In this document: positions 53,605 through 62,622 of the stretch, piece by piece
Numbering within the stretch: the first letter of the stretch is position 1
Layout: every line of letters starts with the position of its first letter
Assembly: GCA_902582475.1 (NCBI GenBank)
Contig: CACHSH010000003.1
Coordinates: 1 to 64,000 of the forward strand
Reading direction: 5' to 3'
Length of the DNA stretch: 64,000 nt
Source of the DNA: an uncultured Pelagibacteraceae bacterium
GTDB lineage: Bacteria > Pseudomonadota > Alphaproteobacteria > Pelagibacterales > Pelagibacteraceae
Position numbers and translations under genes: made by a program
Notes under the pieces: model-generated
Told to the model about the DNA's origin: nothing
Database searches by the model: none
Seen by the model: only the letters and a program-made list of their open reading frames with translations

Positions 53605-54162
53605 TTATAATATTATATTTTTAATATTTTTTTTTAAAAGTTTTAATGACCCATTGTTGTTGATAACATAGTCGCAAAACTTAATTTTTTTTACAGGCGG
53701 AAGTTGTCTTTTGTTCAAAAGATTAAATATTCTCTTGCTGTTTCCTTTTTTAAGATATCTTTTTAATCTTAAGTGCTTTTTTGAGTTAACAAATATAATT
53801 TTGTTATAATTTTTCATTAATTTACTCTCTATTAATAATGGAATTTCAAAAATTAGAAGTTTTTTTCTTTTATTTTTTTGAGAAAAATTTCTTATCTCCT
53901 TCCTTACAAGAGGATGAATGATTTTTTCTAAATCTTTTAAAGACCTTTTATTCGTTGAAATAATTTTTTTTATTTCATTCTTTATATTTTTTTTATTTCT
54001 AAGCTTAAACTTTTTATAAACTTTGTTTTTAAAAATATTATTCTTATAAATTTGTCTAACTGCTTTATCTGCGTTAAAAAGCGGGTATTTTCTTTTTGAA
54101 AGCATGTTTGCTACAGTTGTTTTCCCTGAAGCTATCGAACCTGTAATTCCTATTTTAATCAT
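53605..54162 (-). CDS. coaE: dephospho-CoA kinase
   Basis: IGITGSIASGKTTVANML, FEIPLLIES. Confidence 0.92.
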   Translation of the reverse strand: MIKIGITGSIASGKTTVANMLSKRKYPLFNADKAVRQIYKNNIFKNKVYKKFKLRNKKNIKNEIKKIISTNKRSLKDLEKIIHPLVRKEIRNFSQKNKRKKLLIFEIPLLIESKLMKNYNKIIFVNSKKHLRLKRYLKKGNSKRIFNLLNKRQLPPVKKIKFCDYVINNNGSLKLLKKNIKNIIL

Positions 54163-54970
54163 TTTCTAATAATTGAAGAACTTTTTTATCAATTTTCGGC
54201 TGAAGGCCAACTCGCTGATTGGGGGCTACTGTCCACAATCTAAAAGCTTCTTGGGCTTGATAAATGAACATCATTTTACCATTTTCAATTTTATGGCCAC
54301 GTTTTTCGGCTTCTGAGAGAAAATTTGTTTTTTTAGGATTATAAATAACATCATAAAAAAACTTTCCTGAGCCTATTTGATTATAATTTATTGGTATTTT
54401 ATCACCTCGTTTGAGACCTATACTTGTAGCATTTATTATCACATCAAAATCTTTTATCTCTCCCCATTTTACCAACTCTAATTGAGGAAATAATTTTTTT
54501 AGCTTTTCGGCTCTTTCTTTCGTTCTGTTGCTTAACATGATCACAGCGGCCCCGAGTCCCTCCAAAGCAAAAATAATTGAAGGCGTTACTCCGCCAGCCC
54601 CTAAAATTAAAATTTTTCTCCCTTTAAAATTATATTTAGTTTGCAGTAGTGCTAATTTAAATCCATGAATATCAGTGTTTGTTCCTATTATTTTATTTTT
54701 CTTTTTATAAATTGTGTTAACTGATGGGACTTTTCGTGAAACCTCATGTTCGTCTAAAAAAGGTATAACTGATTTTTTGAATGGGACAGTAACATTAATA
54801 CCTTCAATTTCTCCAATTCTCATTTGTGCAATTATTCCTTTTATATCACTTTCATTAATCTGTTTTTTTTCATAAACTGCATCAATATTATTTTGTTTAA
54901 ACCAATAATTATGCAATTGTGGGGATAATGAGTGCTCTATTGGATTTCCTATTACTAGGTATTTTTTCAT
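54155..54970 (-). CDS. aroE: shikimate dehydrogenase
   Basis: VIGNPIEHSLSPQLHNYWF, GINVTVPFKKSV, ILGAGGVTPSI. Confidence 0.96.
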   Translation of the reverse strand: MKKYLVIGNPIEHSLSPQLHNYWFKQNNIDAVYEKKQINESDIKGIIAQMRIGEIEGINVTVPFKKSVIPFLDEHEVSRKVPSVNTIYKKKNKIIGTNTDIHGFKLALLQTKYNFKGRKILILGAGGVTPSIIFALEGLGAAVIMLSNRTKERAEKLKKLFPQLELVKWGEIKDFDVIINATSIGLKRGDKIPINYNQIGSGKFFYDVIYNPKKTNFLSEAEKRGHKIENGKMMFIYQAQEAFRLWTVAPNQRVGLQPKIDKKVLQLLEND

Positions 54971-55119
54971 TTTTTTGCTTTTCTGCTTAATCTGTCTATA
55001 AAAAATAATACAAATGCTGTTAACAGAGCAAATAATTCTAATGCATGTCCAGAATTACCAAGTACGTTTTGTACTAAATAAAAAATAACACAAACTGCTA
55101 TCCAAATCAAAATTAGCAT
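54967..55119 (-). CDS. 50-aa predicted membrane protein between maf and aroE (not in ORF track)
   Basis: MLILIWIAVCVIFYLVQNVLGNSGHALELFALLTAFVLFFIDRLSRKAKK; two hydrophobic segments; start overlaps maf stop (TAATG), stop overlaps aroE start (ATGA). Confidence 0.65.
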   Translation of the reverse strand: MLILIWIAVCVIFYLVQNVLGNSGHALELFALLTAFVLFFIDRLSRKAKK

Positions 55120-55697
55120 TATAAATTATTTAAATACTCCTTTATTTTCTTAATGGGAAGTCCCATGATTGAATCTTCATCTCCTTCGATTTTTGAAAAT
55201 AAATCTCTTCCTCCAGCTTCTATTTGATAAACCCCATAGGCATATAATTTTTCATCATTCAATTTAATTAAATATGATTTAATTTGGTCTAAATTAAGTT
55301 TTTTCATAGTTAAAGAGGAAGCATCCGTATAATTCCAGATCATTGATCCATTCTTAGATATACAAACTGAACTTATTAATTGATGTTTCTTTCCATTTAG
55401 TTTTTGAAGTATTTCTAGAGCCTCTTTTCTGGATTTAGGTTTTGATATTAGCTCTCCTTCAAGGTCAATAACACTATCAGCCCCCAAAACTATTTTATCA
55501 GGATTTTTATTGCTTACTTTGTTAGCTTTTAGTTCTGCTAAATTTTTTGAAATAAGTGTAGGTGTTGCACTTTCGTTTAACATTGCAACTTTAACTTCAT
55601 CCTCATCCACATTTGACGCCTCAACATCACAATCTATTTCGTTTTTCTCTAAAATTTCTTTTCTTACCCCGCTTCTTGACGCTAAAATTATCTTCAT
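55119..55697 (-). CDS. maf: Maf-like nucleotide pyrophosphatase
   Basis: ILASRSGVRKEIL, VLGADSVIDLEG, GDEDSIMGLPI. Confidence 0.94.
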   Translation of the reverse strand: MKIILASRSGVRKEILEKNEIDCDVEASNVDEDEVKVAMLNESATPTLISKNLAELKANKVSNKNPDKIVLGADSVIDLEGELISKPKSRKEALEILQKLNGKKHQLISSVCISKNGSMIWNYTDASSLTMKKLNLDQIKSYLIKLNDEKLYAYGVYQIEAGGRDLFSKIEGDEDSIMGLPIKKIKEYLNNL

Positions 55698-56515
55698 TTT
55701 TTCTTTTTTATTTCATAAATTTTTATTATTGAAGCAGCTGTTTCTTCTACAGATCTACGTGTTACATCTATAGAGGGCCAATTAAATTTTTTAAACATTT
55801 TTTTTGAACTATCAACTTCGTCTCTGATCTTTTCAACATCGGTGTATAAATTTAAATCAATGTTTTGATTGGTGTTAGCTCTAGTTTTTCTAATTTCTGA
55901 TAATCTCTCAGGGTCTGCGTACATGCCAATAACGCAAAGTTTTGTGCTTTCTTTCTCGAGTAAGTTTGGTATTTTTTGGTCTAAAACAAGTGGTATGTTT
56001 AAAGTTTTATATCCTCTATTTGCCAGATATATAGAGGTGGGTGTTTTGCTGGTCCTGCTCACTCCTAGTAAAATTATATCTGCTAGAGCTACATCTTCGT
56101 TTTTCTTGCCATCGTCGTGGGACATTGTGAATTGGATTGCTTCGATTCTTTTATAATAATCATCGTCTAATACATATTGGGCGCTTGGTTTGTGTGTTGC
56201 TTTTTGATTAAGCAACTTTGAGAAACTTAGTATTAAATTTCCAAGAACGCCAAAACATGGAATGTTATTTTGTAAACTCTGGCCCCCCAAGTACTTGGCT
56301 AGATTAGTATCTACTATAGTATATAAGATTATGGAGTTAGGAGTTTTTTTACATTCTTTGAGAATTTTTTCTATTTGTTGTTGGGTTCTAATGAAAACGA
56401 ATTCTTTTTTATCATAATTAAAATTGGTAAATTGCGATTGTAATGCTAAAAATATTCTATCAAGGGTTTCACCTGTCGAGTCGGAAATTAGATATATTTG
56501 ATATTTGTTATTCAT
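55694..56515 (-). CDS. pyruvate, phosphate dikinase regulatory protein (DUF299)
   Basis: YLISDSTGETLDRI, ILLGVSRTSKTPTSIYLANRGYKTLNIPL. Confidence 0.94.
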   Translation of the reverse strand: MNNKYQIYLISDSTGETLDRIFLALQSQFTNFNYDKKEFVFIRTQQQIEKILKECKKTPNSIILYTIVDTNLAKYLGGQSLQNNIPCFGVLGNLILSFSKLLNQKATHKPSAQYVLDDDYYKRIEAIQFTMSHDDGKKNEDVALADIILLGVSRTSKTPTSIYLANRGYKTLNIPLVLDQKIPNLLEKESTKLCVIGMYADPERLSEIRKTRANTNQNIDLNLYTDVEKIRDEVDSSKKMFKKFNWPSIDVTRRSVEETAASIIKIYEIKKKK

Positions 56516-56791
56516 TAAGTCCTGTGGGTAATATTAATACAACCAGCTCTTATTAACAGCAATTTCAAAAATAAATTTTTTTAGTAACATTACTTAACAA
56601 GTTCCTAACAATTAATCTAATGTTAGCTATTTAACATCTTACAATTAACATTGTTAATAATGTGTGAAAAATCAAATATAGTGGCGTATTTTGTTCAATA
56701 TATATGTAAATAAATAAAGAATTATCAATGTTTTACAAATCAACATGACCTATTACATTAAATATATTTTAAACTTATATTATTAATTATT
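56516..56791. other. oriC: candidate chromosomal replication origin (oriC) between divergent ppsR and hemE
   Basis: Longest AT-rich gap in the window; hemE/ppsR/maf/aroE/coaE/dnaQ neighbourhood; near-consensus DnaA box tgtgggtaa (56523-56531); cluster of (T/C)TAACA motifs; genes diverge from it. Confidence 0.7.
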
Positions 56792-57799
56792 ATGAACAAA
56801 CTTAAAGATTGCATAGTCAATAAAAATACCTCAAATACTCCTGTATGGTTTATGAGACAGGCGGGTAGGTACTTGCCGGAATTTCAAAAAATAAGGAAAG
56901 AAAATCCAGATTTTATTAAACTTTGTTTGAATAGTGATTTAGTCAAAGAAATTACCATCCAACCTTTGGATAGATTTGATCTTGATGCTGCGATAATATT
57001 TTCAGATATTTTAATAATACCTTATGGTTTAGGACAAAAAGTTGAGTTTAAAAAAGGCTTTGGGCCAGAACTAGGAAAATTAGATATCCAACAAATACTC
57101 AATGTGAGTGATAACGATTTTATCTCAAAAGTAGAACCTGTTTATGAAGGCATTAGCAAGGTAAAAAAAAAAATTAAAAACAAAGATCTAATCGGATTTG
57201 TAGGTGCGCCCTGGACATTACTTTTATATATGGTTAATAGAAAATCACCAAAAAAAAATTTTAATTTTAATGATATTAGCAAAGATGAATCATTAGTTAA
57301 TAAATTATTAAACAAATTAGAAAATATAATTTGCTTACACATAAAAAAACAAATAGAAGCTGGGGCTAATGTAATCCAAATTTTTGACTCATGGGCGGGT
57401 TTGTTGCCGGGGAAAGAGCTGCGGAAATATTGTTTTATGCCCACATTTAAAATCGTAGAATATGTAAAGTCGTTGAAAGTACCGGTAATTTGTTTCCCCA
57501 GAGGTATAGCAAAAAAATATACCGATTTTATCGAAATAGTTAAACCAGATTGTATTAGCATAGATTACGAGCTCGATCCCAATTGGATAAAAACAAAATT
57601 TAAAAGAATACCAATACAAGGCGGACTTGATCCAAAAACTCTATTAGGGGATCGCACAAAAGTAAAAAAGGAAGTCGAAAAGTACTTAGACATATTTTCT
57701 GGCCATCCTTATGTTTTTAACTTGGGACATGGCGTGCTCCCAGAAACAAAACCAGATATTATAAAATACATAGTTGATCTTGTGAGACAAAAAAAATGA
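56792..57799 (+). CDS. hemE: uroporphyrinogen decarboxylase
   Basis: PVWFMRQAGRYLPEFQ, FSDILIIPYGLG, FVGAPWTL. Confidence 0.97.
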   Translation: MNKLKDCIVNKNTSNTPVWFMRQAGRYLPEFQKIRKENPDFIKLCLNSDLVKEITIQPLDRFDLDAAIIFSDILIIPYGLGQKVEFKKGFGPELGKLDIQQILNVSDNDFISKVEPVYEGISKVKKKIKNKDLIGFVGAPWTLLLYMVNRKSPKKNFNFNDISKDESLVNKLLNKLENIICLHIKKQIEAGANVIQIFDSWAGLLPGKELRKYCFMPTFKIVEYVKSLKVPVICFPRGIAKKYTDFIEIVKPDCISIDYELDPNWIKTKFKRIPIQGGLDPKTLLGDRTKVKKEVEKYLDIFSGHPYVFNLGHGVLPETKPDIIKYIVDLVRQKK

Positions 57800-58794
57800 A
57801 AGAAGACCACCCAAAAGTTAATTATGGAAAAACAGGTTTGCTTTTAATTAATTTGGGCACACCTGACTCCACAAGTTGGTTGGACATAAGAAAATATTTA
57901 AAAGAGTTTTTGTCTGACAAAAGAGTAATAGAGGTTAACCCGGTTTTGTGGCAAATCATATTAAACCTTTTTATACTAAATCTACGCCCTTCGAAGACCG
58001 CAAAAGCTTATAAGGAAATTTGGATGAAAAAAGAAAATATGTCCCCACTTCGATATTATACTATCATGCAAACTAAAAAATTATCAGAAAAATTAGCAAA
58101 TGAAAATTTCATAATTGATTATGCTATGAGATATGGGAGTCCAAGTATAAAAAGTAAAATGCAAGAACTTAAAAAAAAAGGATGTGAGAATATTATAATC
58201 CTTCCCCTCTACCCTCAATATGCTGCAGCGACGACAGCAACAGTTTGCGACGAAGTATATAGAACTTTAATGAAAATGAGATGGCAACCCAGCCTTCAAA
58301 TAATACCGCATTATGAATCTGAACCTTTATATATTTCAGCTCTAGAAAAAAGTTTAAATAAAAAAATTACAGAAATAAATTGGTCCCCAGATATAGTTGT
58401 CGCTTCCTACCATGGCATTCCAAAGAAGTACTTTGAAAAAGGAGATCCATATCATTGTTATTGTCAAAAAACTTCAAGACTTTTGTCAGAAAAATTTACT
58501 AAATTCCCAATAAAAACAACATTCCAATCAAGATTTGGGCCACAGGAGTGGTTGCAACCTTACACTGATAAAACCCTAGAGAGTTTACCTAAAGAAGGTA
58601 AAAAAAATATATTGGTAATCTGTCCTGGATTTTCCTCAGATTGTGTAGAAACGCTAGAGGAGATATCTATTCAAGGAAAGAAAAGTTTTTTAGATAACGG
58701 CGGAAAAAATTTTGATGTTGTCCCTTGCCTAAATGATGGGGACGATCATATTAACTTATTAGACCATTTAACAAAAAAATATCTTCCTAAATGA
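57796..58794 (+). CDS. hemH: ferrochelatase
   Basis: GLLLINLGTPDS, SYHGIPKKYFEKGDPYHCYC, FQSRFGPQEWLQPYT. Confidence 0.97.
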   Translation: MKEDHPKVNYGKTGLLLINLGTPDSTSWLDIRKYLKEFLSDKRVIEVNPVLWQIILNLFILNLRPSKTAKAYKEIWMKKENMSPLRYYTIMQTKKLSEKLANENFIIDYAMRYGSPSIKSKMQELKKKGCENIIILPLYPQYAAATTATVCDEVYRTLMKMRWQPSLQIIPHYESEPLYISALEKSLNKKITEINWSPDIVVASYHGIPKKYFEKGDPYHCYCQKTSRLLSEKFTKFPIKTTFQSRFGPQEWLQPYTDKTLESLPKEGKKNILVICPGFSSDCVETLEEISIQGKKSFLDNGGKNFDVVPCLNDGDDHINLLDHLTKKYLPK

Positions 58795-59222
58795 ATGTAT
58801 ATTTAACATTTAAAGCGTTACATCTGATCGCGATCATCTCGTGGATGGCAGGTCTACTTTATCTGCCAAGAATTTTTGTCTATCATGCTGAAACCAAAAA
58901 TATAGAAGTAAGTAAAACTTTTAAAATTATGGAGAGAAGATTGTTTGTTTACATAATGAATCCAGCAATGATCTTATCTTGGCTTTTCGGTTTTATACTT
59001 ATTCATTCAATTGGTTTACAATCTTTCAAAGAATTTTGGCTTGTTGCCAAGCTTATCCTGGTTATTGCTTTAACATTTTATCATTTCTTTTTGTTTAGCT
59101 GCTTAAAGAAATTCAGCATAAATGAAAACAATTACCAGCCTAAATTTTTCAGAATTATCAATGAGGTTCCTACAATTTTACTGATCGCAGTAATATTTCT
59201 TGTTGTTTTCAAGCCTATTTAG
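58791..59222 (+). CDS. hemJ: protoporphyrinogen oxidase HemJ
   Basis: KALHLIAIISWMAGLLYLPRIFVYH. Confidence 0.93.
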   Translation: MNVYLTFKALHLIAIISWMAGLLYLPRIFVYHAETKNIEVSKTFKIMERRLFVYIMNPAMILSWLFGFILIHSIGLQSFKEFWLVAKLILVIALTFYHFFLFSCLKKFSINENNYQPKFFRIINEVPTILLIAVIFLVVFKPI

Positions 59223-59282
59223 ACTTGAATATTAAAATTAAATAACTATATTATACGTACTTACCTTAAAGACAATAATCTT

Positions 59283-60554
59283 ATGAATTTACAAGAACTA
59301 AAGAAAAAAACGCCGGCAGAGCTTATATCACAGGCAGAAAAACTTGGTATTGAAAATCCTAGTACACTCAGGAAACAGGAAATCTTATTTTCTATCTTAA
59401 AAAAATTAGCAGAAAAAAATGAGCAAATAACTGGTGGCGGTGTTCTAGAAGTATTGCAAGACGGTTTTGGTTTTCTTAGAGCGATAGAGTCTAATTATTT
59501 GCCTGGACCAGATGATATTTATGTTAGTCCTAGTCAAATTAGAAGATTTGGACTAAGAACTGGAGACTCGGTTGAGGGTGAAATAAGAGCACCCAAAGAT
59601 GCAGAAAGATATTTCGCATTATTAAAGGTACAACAGATTAACTTTGAAAATCCAGAAAAAGGAAGAAATAAAATAGCATTTGATAATTTAACGCCACTTT
59701 ATCCTAATCAACAATTAAAAATGGAAGTGGAAAAAAATATCACTGAAAAAAAACCAGATCAAACTCCAAGACTTATTGATCTAGTAAGTCCTATCGGCAA
59801 AGGACAGAGATCTTTAATAATTTCCCCACCAAAAGCTGGTAAAACAATAATATTGCAAAATATCGCACATTCTTTAGCGGCTAATCATCCAGAATGTTAT
59901 TTGATGGTTTTACTAATCGATGAAAGGCCCGAGGAAGTTACAGACATGCAGAGAACTGTAAAGGGAGAGGTTATAAGCTCAACTTTTGATGAGCCAGCCT
60001 CGAGACACGTGGCTGTTGCTGAAATGGTTATTGAAAAAGCAAAAAGATTAGTTGAACATAAGAAAGACGTTGTAATTCTCTTAGACTCAATAACAAGGTT
60101 AGGAAGAGCTTACAATGCAGTTGTTCCAAGCTCTGGAAAGGTTCTAACCGGAGGTGTAGATGCAAACGCACTCCAGCGTCCAAAGAGATTTTTTGGGGCA
60201 GCAAGAAATGTTGAACAAGGTGGTTCATTAACAATTATATCAACAGCTCTTGTTGATACAGGAAGCAGAATGGACGAAGTAATTTTTGAAGAGTTTAAAG
60301 GAACAGGAAATTCAGAATTAATTCTTGATAGAAAGGTTGCTGATAAGAGAATTTATCCAGCTGTTGATATAACAAGATCAGGAACGAGAAGAGAAGAGTT
60401 ATTATTTAAAAAAGAAGATCTAACCAAAATGAATGTTCTTAGAAGAATAATAAGCCCAATGGGAACAATGGATGGAATAGAATTCTTAATTTCTAAACTT
60501 AAAAATACAAAAAATAACGCTGATTTTTTCATTTCAATGAATAAACCGAACTAG
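59283..60554 (+). CDS. rho: transcription termination factor Rho
   Basis: [50 protein letters not shown]. Confidence 0.98.
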   Translation: MNLQELKKKTPAELISQAEKLGIENPSTLRKQEILFSILKKLAEKNEQITGGGVLEVLQDGFGFLRAIESNYLPGPDDIYVSPSQIRRFGLRTGDSVEGEIRAPKDAERYFALLKVQQINFENPEKGRNKIAFDNLTPLYPNQQLKMEVEKNITEKKPDQTPRLIDLVSPIGKGQRSLIISPPKAGKTIILQNIAHSLAANHPECYLMVLLIDERPEEVTDMQRTVKGEVISSTFDEPASRHVAVAEMVIEKAKRLVEHKKDVVILLDSITRLGRAYNAVVPSSGKVLTGGVDANALQRPKRFFGAARNVEQGGSLTIISTALVDTGSRMDEVIFEEFKGTGNSELILDRKVADKRIYPAVDITRSGTRREELLFKKEDLTKMNVLRRIISPMGTMDGIEFLISKLKNTKNNADFFISMNKPN

Positions 60555-60560
60555 TATTAG

Positions 60561-60590
60561 TTGACCTTTAGAAAATTCTTGTAATATAAT
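60561..60590 (+). promoter_or_regulatory. sigma70-type promoter for tRNA-Gly
   Basis: TTGACC-N18-TATAAT ending 9 nt before the tRNA 5' end. Confidence 0.7.
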
Positions 60591-60599
60591 GTTTAAAAA

Positions 60600-60674
60600 G
60601 CGGGAGTAGCTCAGTGGTAGAGCGAAACGTTGCCAACGTTTAGGCCGAGGGTTCAATTCCCTTCTCCCGCTCCA
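60600..60674 (+). tRNA. tRNA-Gly (GCC anticodon), CCA encoded
   Basis: Cloverleaf GCGGGAG/CTCCCGC acceptor, anticodon arm AAACG-TTGCCAA-CGTTT, GGTTCAATTCC T-loop, TCCA end. Confidence 0.96.
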
Positions 60675-60736
60675 TTAAAGCGAAAATTAATCTTAAAATT
60701 TATTTATATTTATTTTTCTTTTTGCTATAATAAATT

Positions 60737-61075
60737 ATGTCTGATCTAGCCGATAAAAAATGTATTCCGTGTGAAGGTGGTATTCCAAGCTTTGATAAAA
60801 CGGAAATACACAAATATTTAAAAAAAGTGGACGGGTGGGATGTCAAAAATGATAAAGATGAAATTTATTATTTAATTAAGGAGTTTAAATTTAAAAATTT
60901 TTTAGAAAGCCAAAATTTCGTAAATAAAGTTGGTTCAATAGCTGAAGCTGAAGGTCATCACCCAGATATATCTTTTGGTTGGGGCTATGCTAAAATAAAA
61001 ATTTTCACTCATGCAATAAAAGGTTTACACGAAAGTGATTTCGTGCTTGCAGCCAAAGTCGATAGAATATCTTAG
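60737..61075 (+). CDS. 4a-hydroxytetrahydrobiopterin dehydratase
   Basis: KFKNFLESQNFVNKVGSIAEAEGHHPDISFGWGYAKIKIFTHAIKGLHESDF. Confidence 0.94.
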   Translation: MSDLADKKCIPCEGGIPSFDKTEIHKYLKKVDGWDVKNDKDEIYYLIKEFKFKNFLESQNFVNKVGSIAEAEGHHPDISFGWGYAKIKIFTHAIKGLHESDFVLAAKVDRIS

Positions 61076-62619
61076 TGATTAAAATGTCTAGTACCTGTAA
61101 AGACCATTTTTACTTTTGCTTTATTTGCTAAAGCTATTGATTTTTTATCACGTATTGATCCACCTGGTTGAATTATTAATTTTACCCCGGCTTTAATCAA
61201 TTTTTTTATCCCATCAGGAAAGGGAAAAAAGGCATCAGAAGCTGCAATTGAATTTTTTAACTTCTTCCTCTGAAATTTCTTTGCTTTTTCTACTGCTATT
61301 TTACAACTATCCACACGGCTTGGTTGTCCAGCTCCGATACCAATAGTTGAAAATTTGTTAGAAATCACAATTGAATTTGATTTTACAAACTTACAAACAT
61401 TCATTGAAAATTCTGCAAATTTTAATTCTTTTTTGGTTGGTTTCAAAGCAGTTACATATTTAATCTTTTTAAAATCAAATATTTTATTATTTTTATCTTG
61501 AACTAAAAAGGAATTACCAAAGCTCTTGATTTGTAAGTTCGATTTTTCTTTAAATTTTGAGATATCAATCAGAATTAAATTTTTCTTTGAAAGAAGAATT
61601 TTCAATGCCTTTTTATCAAACTTCTTAGCTAAAATTACTTCAAAAAAAGTTTTTGAAATTTCTTTTGCAATCTTTTTATTTACAGGAAAATTACATGCAA
61701 CTATACCACCAAATGCACTAATTGGATCACAAGATAAAGACTCTTGGTAAGATCTTAATGGAGATTTATTTATCGATACCCCTGACGGATTTGCGTGTTT
61801 GACAATTACTGTTCCAGTATTTTTTAAAGATGACAAAATATCTAAACTTGCAAAAATATCATTGTAGTTATTATAGCTTAAGCTCTTACCAGCTATTTGT
61901 TTTAAACCAATCCCTTCGGTGCTAGTATCATTTACATATATGGTACTTCTTTGATGTGGGTTTTCACCATATCTAAGTTGAGCTAATTTTTTTCCTGGTA
62001 TTGTCTTCTTTTCTGGAAAATTAATACCTAATTCCCTATTAAACCAATTCGATACCATAGAGTCATAATAAGCAGTTAGATTAAATGCTTTACTGGCCAT
62101 ATTTTTTCTAAACTCTAAATTGGTAGATCCTTTATTTTTTTTTAATTGATTGATTAGAGATTTATAATCGTATTCATCTGTAATTACAGATACGTCTCTA
62201 AAATTTTTTGCAGCAGCTCTTACCATTGCTGGCCCACCAATATCTATATTTTCAATAATACTATTTGAATTTTTATTGCTCAAAACGGTTTTTTGAAAAG
62301 GATAAAAATTTACTACAAGTAGATCAATGTTTTTAAATTTATTTTTTTTCATTTGGATTTGATGTTTTTTGTTTGATCTATTATTTAAAATTCCAGCATG
62401 AATTTTCGGATGAAGTGTTTTTACTCTACCATCTAACATTTCATTGAATTTTGTATATTTTGAAACTTCTGTACAACTAAAACCAAGTTTCTTTATTTCT
62501 TTAAAAGTACCACCTGAGCTAATTAAATTTACGTTATATTTTTTTAAAACAGATAATACCTTTTCAAGGTTAGATTTATCAGAAACAGATATCAGTGCGT
62601 TTGTAATTTTTTTTAACAT
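61072..62619 (-). CDS. purH: bifunctional AICAR transformylase/IMP cyclohydrolase
   Basis: ISVSDKSNLEKV, DGRVKTLHPKIHAGIL, LRYGENPHQ. Confidence 0.97.
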   Translation of the reverse strand: MLKKITNALISVSDKSNLEKVLSVLKKYNVNLISSGGTFKEIKKLGFSCTEVSKYTKFNEMLDGRVKTLHPKIHAGILNNRSNKKHQIQMKKNKFKNIDLLVVNFYPFQKTVLSNKNSNSIIENIDIGGPAMVRAAAKNFRDVSVITDEYDYKSLINQLKKNKGSTNLEFRKNMASKAFNLTAYYDSMVSNWFNRELGINFPEKKTIPGKKLAQLRYGENPHQRSTIYVNDTSTEGIGLKQIAGKSLSYNNYNDIFASLDILSSLKNTGTVIVKHANPSGVSINKSPLRSYQESLSCDPISAFGGIVACNFPVNKKIAKEISKTFFEVILAKKFDKKALKILLSKKNLILIDISKFKEKSNLQIKSFGNSFLVQDKNNKIFDFKKIKYVTALKPTKKELKFAEFSMNVCKFVKSNSIVISNKFSTIGIGAGQPSRVDSCKIAVEKAKKFQRKKLKNSIAASDAFFPFPDGIKKLIKAGVKLIIQPGGSIRDKKSIALANKAKVKMVFTGTRHFNH

Positions 62620-62622
62620 AAA

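Noticed and set aside
59225-59252. TTGAAT-N16-TATATT upstream of rho as promoter
   Set aside because: Weak match in very AT-rich DNA; cannot be told from chance without TSS data
61027-61045. Hairpin cacgaaa-gtga-tttcgtg near the 3' end of the pterin dehydratase gene
   Set aside because: No T-tract and within conserved coding sequence (LHESDFV); not supported as a terminator
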